This document shows, piece after piece, positions 50,357 through 59,741 of a DNA stretch of 64,000 bases (the stretch's first letter is position 1; each line of letters begins with the position of its first letter). Made by a program: the position numbers and the translations under genes. Source of the stretch: Actinomadura livida (GTDB lineage Bacteria > Actinomycetota > Actinomycetes > Streptosporangiales > Streptosporangiaceae); NCBI RefSeq assembly GCF_014648675.1, contig NZ_BMRO01000006.1:364646-428645 (forward strand). The letters are read 5' to 3'. Under the pieces are notes generated by a model. It saw only the letters and a program-made list of their open reading frames with translations, was not told the origin of the DNA and did not search any database.

Positions 50357-51583
50357 ATGCCGTACCCACCCCCGCGACCCCATTCCCGCTCCCCCCGGAA
50401 ATCCCGTCTGCTCGCAGTCGTCCTCGCGGCCGTACTCGCGGGCGTGCTCCTACAGGCGCCGCTCACACCGGTGCGCGCGGCGGTGCGCGACGTACTGCCG
50501 ATGACCATCACGAACAATTCCGGGCGCACCGGGCAGGTGCACCTGTACGTGGTCGGCGTGAACCTCGGCACCGGCCGGCTCGGATATGGCGACGAGGCGG
50601 GGACGTTCACGCCCTGGCCTGCGGGTTCGATCCCGCCGAGCCCCGCTCCCGACGTCTCGATCAGCGGCCCCGCCAATGGCGCGGCGAAGACGATCCGCAT
50701 TCCGCGCGGCCTTTCCGGGCGGGTGTACTTCTCGATCGGGGAGAAGATCAGTTTCTTCCTCACTCCCGACGGACTCGTCCAGCCGGCGCCGTGGAATCCG
50801 AGCGATCCCAACCACGACGTCGTATTCGACTGGAGTGAATTCACGTTCAACGCCGACGGGCTCTGGCTCAACAGTTCCCAGGTCGACATGTTCAGCATCC
50901 CGCATTCCGTCGCGGTCACGAACGGCGCGGGCGCAACGACACGGACGGGAGTACTCGTACCGAATGGCCGGGAACGCATCTTCAACGCCGTACAAGGCCA
51001 GGCCGGAGACTGGACCAGTCTGGTCACGACACGCGCGGACGGTTTGCGGCTCCGCGTCCTTTCCCCGGCGAAGGGAATCGACGCGGGCGTTTTCGGCTCC
51101 ACCTACCTCGACGGGTACATCGGCAGTGCCTGGGACGCCTACAGAACGCGCACGCTGACCGTCGTGCCATTCCAGCACGAGCCGCAGAAGCGGTTCTCCG
51201 GCCGGACCGACGCCGCTGGCGTCATGCACTTCACCGACGGCACGGGCGCCGTGGTGGCCTCGTTCCAGAAGCCCACCACCAAGGACGTGTTCGGCTGCGA
51301 CGGCAGGCTCCACGCGCCCAACGACCACGTGGTCGGCCCGATCGCGCGGACGCTGTGCGCGGCACTGCACCGCTCGACGCTCGGCCACCTGGACACCCAG
51401 CCCACCTACGACGCCGGGCAGTTCTACACGCGGGAGGTCACCAACCACTACTCGCGGATCGTCCACGCGAACATGGCCGACGGCAGGGCCTACGGATTCC
51501 CGTTCGACGACGTCGGCGGGTTCGAGTCCCTCGTGCACGACGGCTCCCCGGCCTCCGCCGCGATCGGCTTGACGCCGTGGTGA
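50357..51583 (+). CDS. Secreted GH64 beta-1,3-glucanase
   Basis: A 408-residue secreted protein. A Sec signal follows a basic N terminus (RSPRKSRLLAVVLAAVLAGVLL), with cleavage probably after VRA. The mature part matches GH64 throughout: MTITNNSGRTGQVHLYVVGVNL, KTIRIPRGLSGRVYFSIG, WSEFTFNADGLWLNSSQVD, FGCDGRLHAPND and HANMADGRAYGFPFDDVGG. These enzymes release laminaripentaose from beta-1,3-glucan by an inverting mechanism, with the catalytic acids in the central strands. It may lyse fungal walls. ATG at 50357 with GGAAGG upstream. Confidence 0.92.
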   Translation: MPYPPPRPHSRSPRKSRLLAVVLAAVLAGVLLQAPLTPVRAAVRDVLPMTITNNSGRTGQVHLYVVGVNLGTGRLGYGDEAGTFTPWPAGSIPPSPAPDVSISGPANGAAKTIRIPRGLSGRVYFSIGEKISFFLTPDGLVQPAPWNPSDPNHDVVFDWSEFTFNADGLWLNSSQVDMFSIPHSVAVTNGAGATTRTGVLVPNGRERIFNAVQGQAGDWTSLVTTRADGLRLRVLSPAKGIDAGVFGSTYLDGYIGSAWDAYRTRTLTVVPFQHEPQKRFSGRTDAAGVMHFTDGTGAVVASFQKPTTKDVFGCDGRLHAPNDHVVGPIARTLCAALHRSTLGHLDTQPTYDAGQFYTREVTNHYSRIVHANMADGRAYGFPFDDVGGFESLVHDGSPASAAIGLTPW

Positions 51584-51629
51584 CCTGATGTGGGCGTGAC
51601 GTGAACCGTCCCGATGCGAAAGTGGTGGC

Positions 51630-53318
51630 GTGACCTCGCTGTCCACCGAGCAGGGGCACCCGCCGGCGTCTCCGCGCGAGACGCCGGCGGGCCGTTTCGG
51701 AGCGCTGCGGCGGTACCGGCGGTGGCTGACCGCCCTCGCCGCCGCGGTGCTGCTGGCCCAGATGGCGGCGGCGATGCTCACCGCCGCCGCGCGGCAGTCC
51801 CCGACCAACGACGAGCCGGTGTACGCGGGGACGGGCGCGTACTACGTGTACGAGCACGACCTGCGCTACAACCCCGAGCATCCGCCGCTGGGCAAACTGC
51901 TCATCGGCGTCGGGGTCGCCCTCAGCGGGGCGCATCTCGACGCCGCCTACACCGGCGGCCAGTACGCGGCCGGACGGCATTTCCTGTACGGCTCCGGCAA
52001 CAACGCGCAGCGGGTGCTGCTGGCGGCGCGACTCCCGGTCGTCGTCCTGACGCTGCTGTTCGGCCTCGTCGTCTTCGCGTTCGCCCGCGACCTCGCCGGG
52101 CCGCTCGGCGGGCTCGGGGCGCTCGCCCTGTACTCCTTCTCCCCCGACGTCATCGCGCACGGGTCGCTGGCCACGCTCGACGTGCCGATGGCCGGGTTCC
52201 TGCTGACGGCGGCATGGCTGCTGTGGCGGGCGCGGCGGCGGCCGCGGCTCTGCCTTCCGCTCGCGGGCCTGGCGCTCGGCGCGGCCGTGGCGACCAAGAT
52301 GAGCGCGCTGCCCGCGATCCCTCTGCTGCTGGGCCTGGCCGCGCTCTCGGTGTGGTCGGCGGGACGGGAACGCGCCGTCTCCCGCCGCCGCCTCCTCGCG
52401 GCCTGCGCCGCGTCGGCCGCCGGGATCACCGTGCTCGTGGTCGCGGTGGTGTGGGCGAGCTACCTGGCCGTCGACCCGCGGCTGCGCTGGACGGCACCGG
52501 CGGACGTGCCGTCCATCGGGGGGCTGCGCGGGCTCGCCGCCGGCCTGCTGCCGTTCCCGGCGCCGTTCCGGGACGGGATGCGCGTCCAGTTCGGCTTCGA
52601 GGATCTGCAGTGGACCGGCTTCCTGTTCGGCCGGGTCTACCAGGGCTCCCTCTGGTACTACCTCCCCGCCGCGCTGCTGGTGAAGACGCCGCTCGGGACC
52701 CTCGCGCTGTGGGCGGCGGGCGGCGCCGCGCTCCTCGCGGTGCCGCGGCTCCGCCCCGCCGCGCCGTACGTGCTGCTGCCCGCCGCCGTGCTGCTGGCCG
52801 CGGCCATGACCGGCGACCGCGACCTCGGCGTCCGCTACGCCGTCTTCCTCCCGATGTTCCTCGCGGTGGCGACGGCCGGCCTGGCCGCCGTCCGGTGGCG
52901 CTGGACACCGGCGATCGCGGGCGCGTTAGTGCTGTTCACAGCGGTCAGCTCGCTGCGGACGTACCCGTACTACCTGCCCTACTCCAACGAGGCGTTCGGC
53001 GGCCCGGCCAAAACCCACCTTCACCTGCACGACTCGAACGTCGACTGGGGCCAGGACCTCCGCCGCCTCGCCAACCGCCTCCGGGAACGGCACGCGGGCG
53101 AGAAGGTCTGGCTCGCCTACAAGGGCCAGGGCGTCCCCTCCTACTACGGCATCCGCGCGTCGGACCCGCTCACCGTCCCGCCAGGCCGGGTCCGCGGGCT
53201 GCTGGTGGTGTCGAACACCTTGATCGCCAAGTCCGACCCGCGGCTGACCCCCCTGATCGCCACCGCCGAGCCGATCGGCGACGTCGGCCACTCCATCACG
53301 ATCTTCCGCCGCCCGTAG
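51630..53318 (+). CDS. GT39-type membrane glycosyltransferase (protein mannosyltransferase-like)
   Basis: A 562-residue polytopic membrane protein with the GT-C layout. After TM1 the first extracytoplasmic loop carries TNDEPVYAGTGAYYVYEHD and YNPEHPPLGKLLIG, with the acidic residues typical of GT39/ArnT enzymes. DVIAHGSLATLDVPMAGF and TKMSALPAIPLLLG follow in later helices. The C-terminal soluble part has NVDWGQDLRRLANRL and SYYGIRASDPL. It uses a polyprenyl-phosphate sugar to glycosylate a protein or lipid outside the membrane. A GTG start at 51630 is used. Its 3' end overlaps the minus-strand gene at 53296. Confidence 0.85.
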   Translation: MTSLSTEQGHPPASPRETPAGRFGALRRYRRWLTALAAAVLLAQMAAAMLTAAARQSPTNDEPVYAGTGAYYVYEHDLRYNPEHPPLGKLLIGVGVALSGAHLDAAYTGGQYAAGRHFLYGSGNNAQRVLLAARLPVVVLTLLFGLVVFAFARDLAGPLGGLGALALYSFSPDVIAHGSLATLDVPMAGFLLTAAWLLWRARRRPRLCLPLAGLALGAAVATKMSALPAIPLLLGLAALSVWSAGRERAVSRRRLLAACAASAAGITVLVVAVVWASYLAVDPRLRWTAPADVPSIGGLRGLAAGLLPFPAPFRDGMRVQFGFEDLQWTGFLFGRVYQGSLWYYLPAALLVKTPLGTLALWAAGGAALLAVPRLRPAAPYVLLPAAVLLAAAMTGDRDLGVRYAVFLPMFLAVATAGLAAVRWRWTPAIAGALVLFTAVSSLRTYPYYLPYSNEAFGGPAKTHLHLHDSNVDWGQDLRRLANRLRERHAGEKVWLAYKGQGVPSYYGIRASDPLTVPPGRVRGLLVVSNTLIAKSDPRLTPLIATAEPIGDVGHSITIFRRP

Positions 53319-53694
53319 CCCGGCCGTCGGGCGGGTCCGCGCACGTCTCGCTCGTGCATTCGCCGCTGTAGGCCCGGACGCTCCAGCTCCCCGGAACCGG
53401 CTGGAACCCGGCCAGGAACCGGTCGAGCTCGGCCGCGATCCAGGGCCGTTCCGGTCCCTGCGGCGTCACGGGGAGCGGAAGCGCGACCACCTCGAACGCG
53501 ACCGGGACTCCCGGAGTGGTCCGCAGGTACGCCGACGCACCGTCGTTCGCCCCGCAGCCGCCGCCTCTCAGGAAGCCCTTGTCGACCAGAGGGACCGTGA
53601 ACGCCGAAGAACAGCGGTAGGTGAGGTAGGCCGTTCTCAGCAGCCGCGGCGACCGCTCCGTCACGTACGCCGCGTAGTCCGGTCTCTCCCGCAT
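53296..53694 (-). CDS. Hypothetical protein with ECF-sigma-like N-terminal scrap
   Basis: A 132-residue frame. The first 26 residues (DYAAYVTERSPRLLRTAYLTY) look like the start of SigE-group ECF sigma factors, where the same helix leads into sigma-2. The rest does not continue as a sigma factor; it is GGGCGANDGASAYLRTTPG and a segment with two cysteines (SGECTSETC), like part of a secreted protein. It may be a fusion of two broken genes or a real small protein. Start and existence are uncertain. It overlaps the GT39-type gene by 23 bases. Confidence 0.45.
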   Translation of the reverse strand: MRERPDYAAYVTERSPRLLRTAYLTYRCSSAFTVPLVDKGFLRGGGCGANDGASAYLRTTPGVPVAFEVVALPLPVTPQGPERPWIAAELDRFLAGFQPVPGSWSVRAYSGECTSETCADPPDGRATGGGRS

Positions 53695-53754
53695 CCGACC
53701 TCCTGAACGGTTCCTGCCGACTACTACCGCCGAGACCCCGCGAACGGTTGCCCG

Positions 53755-53780
53755 CGCTCCCGCCGGATCCGGCGGGAGCG
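53755..53780 (-). terminator. Perfect palindrome after the 951-residue gene
   Basis: A 26-bp perfect palindrome centred on GGATCC, with 11-bp GC-rich arms (CGCTCCCGCCG and its complement) and a GATC loop, two bases after the stop codon at 53783. The position directly after the stop fits a factor-independent terminator for the minus-strand gene, without a T tract. Confidence 0.7.
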
Positions 53781-53782
53781 GG

Positions 53783-56638
53783 TCAGTGCCGGTGGGTGTG
53801 GGCGCGGGACCAGAGTGCGGGCCAGCCGCCTGAGGCGAGCCAGGACGCGGGGACGCGCAGGCCGTGCGCGGCGACCTCGTCCCAGAAGACGGCGGTGTCG
53901 GCGCCGAGCTCGCGGGCGGCGGGCAGGGCGCGCCGCCACGGGCCGTCCTCGTTCTCGAGGTCGGTGGCGGGGTAGCCGGGCACCCGGATACCCCGCGGCG
54001 CCGTCAGGGGAGCCATTTCGGTCCCGGGGGCGTCGCAGTTGACCGCGACGATCAGGGCGCACAGCAGCGGCTCGGTCGCGCGGCGGGCGAGGGCGCGGGC
54101 GATGACCGGGTCGTCCGCGCGGGCCAGCCGGCCGATCGCCCGGCGCGTCCGGCGCCCCGCGAGGTCGAGGGTGTAGGCGTCGGCGAGGACGGGGAGCCGG
54201 ACGAGCCTGCGCAGCTGCCCCGGCAGCGGCGGTTCGCCGAGCAGGAGCCGCAGCTGGTCGAAGCGGTCGCGCAGCGCCGGGTCCAGGGCGTCCAGCGCGG
54301 TCGCGAGGGGGCGGCGGCCCGTCGCCTCCCACAGCCCGGTCAGGTCGGCCGTCCCCGTGTCGAGCGCCCGCCGGACGGCGGCGGCCAGCTGCGCGGCGCC
54401 CAGCCGGCGGAGCCGGACGGGCGCGGCGTCCGGCGGTGTCGCGGCGACGGCGGCGTAGGCGTCGAGCGTCCCGGGCGCGAGGTCGTCCAGGGCGCGCCGC
54501 GCGAGCGTCCGCAGCGGCGGCCCCGCGTCCTCGACCACGCGCGGCGCGGGGCGGCGCCGGGCGGGCCGGGCGGGCGGGAGCTCGTCCGGCGGGGCCGGCC
54601 CCTCCCCGCCGGGGCCGGGAATCGCGGCGACCCAGTCGCGGAACCGCCGCGCGAGCTCCTGGTCCGGGTCGGCGTTGAACCTCGCCGCGATCTCGTTGAC
54701 CCGCCAGCCGCGCGACGCGGGGCGCAGCGGGGCCAGCTCGGCGTTGACGACCAGCATCCCGTGCGCGTCGTAGAGCCCCATGAAGGCGATGCGGCCCTTC
54801 GCCCCGTACTCCAGGTAGTACGGGTCGGCGATGCAGTTGCCCATGTAGTCGGACCACTCGGCCAGGTCGCGGGCACCGCGCGCCACCTTCACGCGGACGC
54901 CCGCGCCCGGCACGGCCTCGCCGTCCCGGGCGAGCAGCACCGGCGGGACGGCGAAGCCGCCGGTCAGCGCCTCGGCGATCGCGGTCCCGGCCAGCAGGCC
55001 GCCGACGAGTTCCGCCCAGGTCTTCGCGCCGCGCGGCGGGACGCCGCCGAGCGCGGTGAGCTGCCCGGCGCCCGAGACGGCGCCGGTCACCGAGTCCGTC
55101 CGCGGGGCCGGCGGCGGCTCGGCGTCCGGCTCCGGGTCGTGGTCGAGCCACGGCGCCCCGGTCCCCGGCACGCCCCGCGCCCGGTCGTGCCCGTGCAGCT
55201 CGGCGAGCGCGTCGACCAGGTCGGCGTACCAGAGCAGATCGCCGACCAGCTCCGCGTCCGCCGGGTCCCGCCCGGCGGCGAGCCGCGCGTAGAGGGGCTC
55301 GGCGCCGTCCAGCAGCGGCCCGGACCAGGGCGGGATGCCGGCCCACTCGTGCGGGGCGCGCCGGTATCCGGTCGCGTCCCGCCAGTCCCGCAGTCCGGCG
55401 GCCGCCCACGTCCGCAGCGGCTCGTCCTGGGTGCCGATCATTTCGTCCATGATCCGCGCAAGGTCCTCGATGACCACGAGGCCGTAGGCGCGGGCGGAGG
55501 TGAGGCGGGGCCGGACGTAGGCGGCGAACCCGGCGTCTCTCGGCGCGTCGCCGGACAGCTTGCGGTGCAGGTCCCGGACGTGGGCCGCCGGACGGGCCGG
55601 AATGCCGGTGCGGCCGGGCACGCGCCGCGCCGCGTGCGCCGCGACCGCGTCGTCCACCTGCGCCGCCGCCGCGCTGATCAGGGCGGCCGAGCGCGCCAGG
55701 CCGTCGTGCGGTCCGTGGTCGCCGACCGCGGCCGCGGTGCGCAGCAGGGCCGTGGCGCCGAGCGCGTCCCGGAGGATCCAGTCGAGCCGCTCGCGCCAGT
55801 AGTCCGCACCCGGCGTCCACCGCGCGGCGTCCGCGAGCGAGATCTCCGCCATACCGCCCAGGGCCGTCCTGAGCCGTACGAGGACGCGTTCGTCATCGTG
55901 GTGGCGGCGCCGCTCGCGCAGGGCGGCGACCCGGTCCCGGCTGCTCTGCGTCGCCAGCCGCCGCCTCCGCCGGGCGAGGCCGGCGTGGTGGTCGAGGACC
56001 CGCGCCCACAGGTCGAGGAGCAGGTCGAGCCTGCGGGGGCGCGGCAGCGGCTCCAGCACCCGCCGCAGGTGCTGCGCGAGCACGGACGGCAGGTCGCCCG
56101 GGACGGCGTCGACGTCCCGCGGCGCGTCCACCGCGAGGATCCGCTCCAGCTGCTCGGGGCCGAGCACGTCGCTGGCCGCCACCGCCAGCCGCAGCGCGGC
56201 CCACCGCTCCTCCTCGACGGCGCGCGCCGCCGCCGCGCCCACGCGCCTGGTCACCGCGGGCCCGAACAGCGCCACGAGGAACCCGGCCCGGTCGCCGAGG
56301 CGTCCCGCGCCGCGGAGGCCGAGGACGCGCAGCGCGGCCAGGACGGCGTCCCGCTGGTCGCCGCGCGCCCCGTCCAGCCGCGCGGACCGGAAGCCCGCCC
56401 CGAGGTCCACGCCGGCCCCCGCCGCGACCGCTCCCCCGGCCCGGACGAGACGGGCGAGCTCGGCGACGGCGCGCGCGGCGTCCGCCTCGGCGGCGTCCTC
56501 CGGTCCGAGCGCGACGGGCTCCCCCGGGCGCGCGTCGGCCCCGCACGGCAGCCGGACCGGCCCGGACGGCCGGTCCGCCCAGGCGGCGAGGCCAGAGGCC
56601 ACCACACCCCACGCGAGACGGATCTTCACGCGCCCCAT
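53783..56638 (-). CDS. Large protein of unknown function (951 residues)
   Basis: I do not recognise the family. It is Ala/Arg/Asp-rich and largely helical. One stretch stands out: DLAEWSDYMGNCIADPYYLEYGAKGRIAFMGLYD and MLVVNAEL..GWRVNEIAARFN, which resembles the core of PcfJ-like proteins (NC...Y....GR...). Before it lies a disordered Pro-rich linker around residues 680-700. No signal peptide or membrane segment and no metal motif are seen. Start ATG at 56638 (GRVKIRLAWGVVASGL). It is divergent from the FAD oxidoreductase with 61 bases between them. Confidence is for the gene, not for a function. Confidence 0.75.
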   Translation of the reverse strand: MGRVKIRLAWGVVASGLAAWADRPSGPVRLPCGADARPGEPVALGPEDAAEADAARAVAELARLVRAGGAVAAGAGVDLGAGFRSARLDGARGDQRDAVLAALRVLGLRGAGRLGDRAGFLVALFGPAVTRRVGAAAARAVEEERWAALRLAVAASDVLGPEQLERILAVDAPRDVDAVPGDLPSVLAQHLRRVLEPLPRPRRLDLLLDLWARVLDHHAGLARRRRRLATQSSRDRVAALRERRRHHDDERVLVRLRTALGGMAEISLADAARWTPGADYWRERLDWILRDALGATALLRTAAAVGDHGPHDGLARSAALISAAAAQVDDAVAAHAARRVPGRTGIPARPAAHVRDLHRKLSGDAPRDAGFAAYVRPRLTSARAYGLVVIEDLARIMDEMIGTQDEPLRTWAAAGLRDWRDATGYRRAPHEWAGIPPWSGPLLDGAEPLYARLAAGRDPADAELVGDLLWYADLVDALAELHGHDRARGVPGTGAPWLDHDPEPDAEPPPAPRTDSVTGAVSGAGQLTALGGVPPRGAKTWAELVGGLLAGTAIAEALTGGFAVPPVLLARDGEAVPGAGVRVKVARGARDLAEWSDYMGNCIADPYYLEYGAKGRIAFMGLYDAHGMLVVNAELAPLRPASRGWRVNEIAARFNADPDQELARRFRDWVAAIPGPGGEGPAPPDELPPARPARRRPAPRVVEDAGPPLRTLARRALDDLAPGTLDAYAAVAATPPDAAPVRLRRLGAAQLAAAVRRALDTGTADLTGLWEATGRRPLATALDALDPALRDRFDQLRLLLGEPPLPGQLRRLVRLPVLADAYTLDLAGRRTRRAIGRLARADDPVIARALARRATEPLLCALIVAVNCDAPGTEMAPLTAPRGIRVPGYPATDLENEDGPWRRALPAARELGADTAVFWDEVAAHGLRVPASWLASGGWPALWSRAHTHRH

Positions 56639-56699
56639 GATCCCGCCCGGGCGCGCAGCGGCCAACGCGTTTCTCGTCCCGCTGTGATTGGCTGAGCGC

Positions 56700-58196
56700 A
56701 TGTACGACGTCGTGATCGCGGGCGGCGGGCACAACGGGCTGGTCGCGGCCGCCTACCTGGCCCGGGCCGGGCGGCGGGTGCTGGTGCTGGAACGGCTCGG
56801 CCACCTGGGCGGGCTGGCCGTCTCGGCGCGGGTGTTCCCCGGGGTGGACGCGCGGGTGTCCCGGTACTCCTACCTCGTGAGCCTGCTGCCGTCGCGGATC
56901 GTCCGCGACCTGGGGCTGAAGATCGAGCTGCGGGGACGGCGGTACGCGTCGTACACGCCGGTCGGCGACGGCGGGCTGCTGATCGACAACGGCGACGAGG
57001 CGCGGACGGCCGCGTCCCTCGGCGCCGACGCCGAGGCGTGGCGGCGGTTCTACGGGACGGCCGGGCGGGTCGCGGCCCGGGTCGCGCCGACGCTGCTGGA
57101 GCCGCTGTGCGACCGGGCCGGGCTGCGGGCCGTCGTGGACGACGCCGGCGCCTGGCGAGATCTGTTCGAGCGGCCCATCGGGGAGGTGGCCGACGAGCGG
57201 TTCGCCGGCGACACCGTACGCGGGGTGGTGCTCACCGACGCGCTCATCGGCACCTTCGCCGATCCGGCCGATCCGTCACTGCTGGCCAACCGCTGCTTCC
57301 TCTACCACGTCATCGGGAACGGCACCGGCGACTGGAACGTGCCGGTCGGCGGGATGGGCGCGGTGAGCGGGGCGCTGGCCGGCGCCGCCCGCGCGGCCGG
57401 CGCGGAGCTGCGGACGGGGATGGAGGTGCTGGCGGTCGACCCGTCCGGCGAGGTGGCGTTCCGGGACGCCGAGGGCGCCGAGCACGCCGTCTCCGCCCGG
57501 TGGGTGCTGGTCAACATGCCGGGCGAAGCCGGATACGGGGACGGGGACGGGCCCGAGGGGTCGCAGCTGAAGGTGAACATGGTGCTCTCCCGGCTGCCGC
57601 GGCTGCGCGACCCGTCCGTCCGGCCGGAGGAGGCGTTCGCCGGGACCTTCCACATCAACGAGGGGCGCGCGCAGCTGGCCAGAGCGTACGAGGAGGCCAA
57701 GGCCGGCCGGATTCCCGCGCTGCCGCCCGCCGAGGTCTACTGCCACTCGCTGACCGACCCGTCCATTCTCGGTCCGGAGCTGCGGGCGGCCGGGGCGCAC
57801 ACCCTCACGCTGTTCGGCCTGCACATGCCGGCGCGGCTCTTCCGCGCGGACCCGGCGGGCGCGCGGGAGGCGGCCCTGCGCGCCACGCTCGCGTCGTTCG
57901 ACTCGGTGCTCGCCGAGCCGATCGGGGACTGCCTGCTGCGCGCCCCGGACGGCTCGCCGTGCCTGGAGGCCAAGACGCCCGTCGACCTGGAGGACGAGGC
58001 GGGCCTCCCCGGCGGGCACATCTTCCACCGCGACCTGTCGTGGCCGTTCGCCGAGGAACCCGCGGAGCGGGGGCGGTGGGGCGTGGAGACCGAGCATCCG
58101 CGGGTGCTGCTGTGCGGGGCGGGCGCGCGGCGCGGCGGCGGGGTCAGCGGCATCCCGGGGCACAACGCCGCCCGCGCCGTCCTCGAGGCGGGTTAA
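56700..58196 (+). CDS. Phytoene-desaturase-like FAD oxidoreductase
   Basis: A 498-residue flavoprotein: MYDVVIAGGGHNGLVAAAYLARAG is the FAD dinucleotide motif with GG-x-NGL of the carotenoid-oxidoreductase/NAD(P)/FAD group, PVGGMGAVSGALAGAARAAGAELRTG binds the second FAD part, and HPRVLLCGAGARRGGGVSGIPGHNAA is the C-terminal closing motif. The substrate is unknown; no carotenoid gene is nearby. I use ATG 56700 rather than the TTG at 56688. It ends four bases inside the convergent monooxygenase gene. Confidence 0.87.
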   Translation: MYDVVIAGGGHNGLVAAAYLARAGRRVLVLERLGHLGGLAVSARVFPGVDARVSRYSYLVSLLPSRIVRDLGLKIELRGRRYASYTPVGDGGLLIDNGDEARTAASLGADAEAWRRFYGTAGRVAARVAPTLLEPLCDRAGLRAVVDDAGAWRDLFERPIGEVADERFAGDTVRGVVLTDALIGTFADPADPSLLANRCFLYHVIGNGTGDWNVPVGGMGAVSGALAGAARAAGAELRTGMEVLAVDPSGEVAFRDAEGAEHAVSARWVLVNMPGEAGYGDGDGPEGSQLKVNMVLSRLPRLRDPSVRPEEAFAGTFHINEGRAQLARAYEEAKAGRIPALPPAEVYCHSLTDPSILGPELRAAGAHTLTLFGLHMPARLFRADPAGAREAALRATLASFDSVLAEPIGDCLLRAPDGSPCLEAKTPVDLEDEAGLPGGHIFHRDLSWPFAEEPAERGRWGVETEHPRVLLCGAGARRGGGVSGIPGHNAARAVLEAG

Positions 58197-59740
58197 CGTC
58201 CGCAGGCGCGGTGCAGTGCCTCCGTCACCGGCGCGGGGTCGGCGGACGGGAGGACGGCGGCGAGGTGCCCGTCCGGGCGGACGACATGGACGGTGTCCGG
58301 CCCGGCCCGCAACGCCTCCCGGAGGACCCCGTCCGCGTCGATCTCGTCCAGCGCGTGGACCGTGTGGGGAACGGCGGTCCGCAGCCGCGGTGCCCGGCGG
58401 TTCGCGGTCAGGACGACGAAGCCGGTGCCGAACAGGCGGCGCAGGCGGGTGCGCTCGCCGCCGACGGTGCACGGGCCGTCCGGGCAGAGGACGCCGGGCA
58501 CGGGCGGGCGGGCCGCCCCCGGTTCGCGGGGGAAGCCGTCCAGCGGGCCGGACGGGGTGGTCAGCGGCGAGTCCAGGTACCAGAACGGCTCGGCGAGCTT
58601 GCCCGAGTCGATGATGGTGCGGGGTTCCGGGCGCGTCCGCGCCCGCTCCAGCGACTCCAGCCGGTGGGCGCGCTGCGCGGGCGTCTGCGGGACGAGGAAC
58701 TCCATCGTCCGGGTGGTGACGCGGAGGTTCTCCTCGGCGGCGGCGCGCCGCTCGGCGTCGTAGGACGCGAGCAGGCCCGCGGGGGCCAGGCCCCGGTGGA
58801 CGAAGGCCAGCTTCCAGGCGAGGTTCTCCGCGTCCTGGATGCCGGAGTTCAGCCCGCGGGCGCCGAACGGCGCGAACAGGTGGGCGGCGTCCCCGGCGAG
58901 GAACGCGCGCCCGGAGCCGAACGCCGTGGCGCACCGCTCGTGGAACCGGTACACGGTCGCCCACACGATCTCGTACGGGAGATCCCCGACGATCTTCCGG
59001 ATGCGGGCGTCCAGGGCGCCCGAGGCGCGTTCGGCGTCGAGGTCGACTCCCGGCGCGACCTGCCAGTCGATCCGCCAGGTGCCGTCCGGGCACTGGTGGA
59101 CGAGGACCTGCCGCCCCGGGTTCCACTCCGGATCGAAGTGGAACCGCCGCTCGCTCGGGAACGGCAGCTCTGCCCGGACGTCGCAGATGAGGAACCGGTC
59201 GGTGAACGTCCGCCCGGGGAAGCCGATGCCGAGCAGCTTGCGGACGGTGCTGTGGCAGCCGTCCGCGCCGACCAGGTGGCTGCCCCGGACGGTACCGCCC
59301 GCCTCGACGCCGCCGACCTCGACCTCCACGCCCTGCTCGTCCTGGCGGACACCGCGCACCGGATGCCCGTACCGGAGGTCGATCAGCGGCTCGTCGGCCG
59401 CGAGGCCGCCTAGGTACCCCTCCACCTCCGCCTGGGAGATGTTGATCCAGGGCGGGACCGCGCCGCCTCCGGTGCCGGGGAAGGTGACCGAGAACAGCTC
59501 GTCGCCGCGGTGGTAGGTCCGGCCGGTCGTCCACGTCACCCCGCGGGCGATCATCCGCTCGGCGCAGCCGGCCCGGTCGAGCACGTCGAGGACGTCCCGC
59601 TGGAAGCAGATGGCCCTGGACCCGGACGGGTCGCGCCGGCCGGCCGCCTCCAGCACCGTGCTCGGCACGCCGTGCCGCGCCAGCAGCAGCGCGGTGACCA
59701 GGCCGACCGGCCCGGCGCCCGCGACGACGACCGGCTCCAT
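58193..59740 (-). CDS. Flavin-dependent aromatic hydroxylase (PheA/TfdB type)
   Basis: A 515-residue class A flavin monooxygenase: VVVAGAGPVGLVTALLLARHG, then VGADGCHSTVRKLLG (DG motif), and FLAGDAAHLFAPFGARGLNSGIQDAENLAWKL (FAD motif). The C-terminal thioredoxin-like domain is short but present (GLVRPDG... region). It probably hydroxylates an aromatic acid or a polyketide; context gives no pathway. Stop overlaps that of the convergent oxidoreductase. Confidence 0.9.
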   Translation of the reverse strand: MEPVVVAGAGPVGLVTALLLARHGVPSTVLEAAGRRDPSGSRAICFQRDVLDVLDRAGCAERMIARGVTWTTGRTYHRGDELFSVTFPGTGGGAVPPWINISQAEVEGYLGGLAADEPLIDLRYGHPVRGVRQDEQGVEVEVGGVEAGGTVRGSHLVGADGCHSTVRKLLGIGFPGRTFTDRFLICDVRAELPFPSERRFHFDPEWNPGRQVLVHQCPDGTWRIDWQVAPGVDLDAERASGALDARIRKIVGDLPYEIVWATVYRFHERCATAFGSGRAFLAGDAAHLFAPFGARGLNSGIQDAENLAWKLAFVHRGLAPAGLLASYDAERRAAAEENLRVTTRTMEFLVPQTPAQRAHRLESLERARTRPEPRTIIDSGKLAEPFWYLDSPLTTPSGPLDGFPREPGAARPPVPGVLCPDGPCTVGGERTRLRRLFGTGFVVLTANRRAPRLRTAVPHTVHALDEIDADGVLREALRAGPDTVHVVRPDGHLAAVLPSADPAPVTEALHRACGR

Positions 59741-59741
59741 A

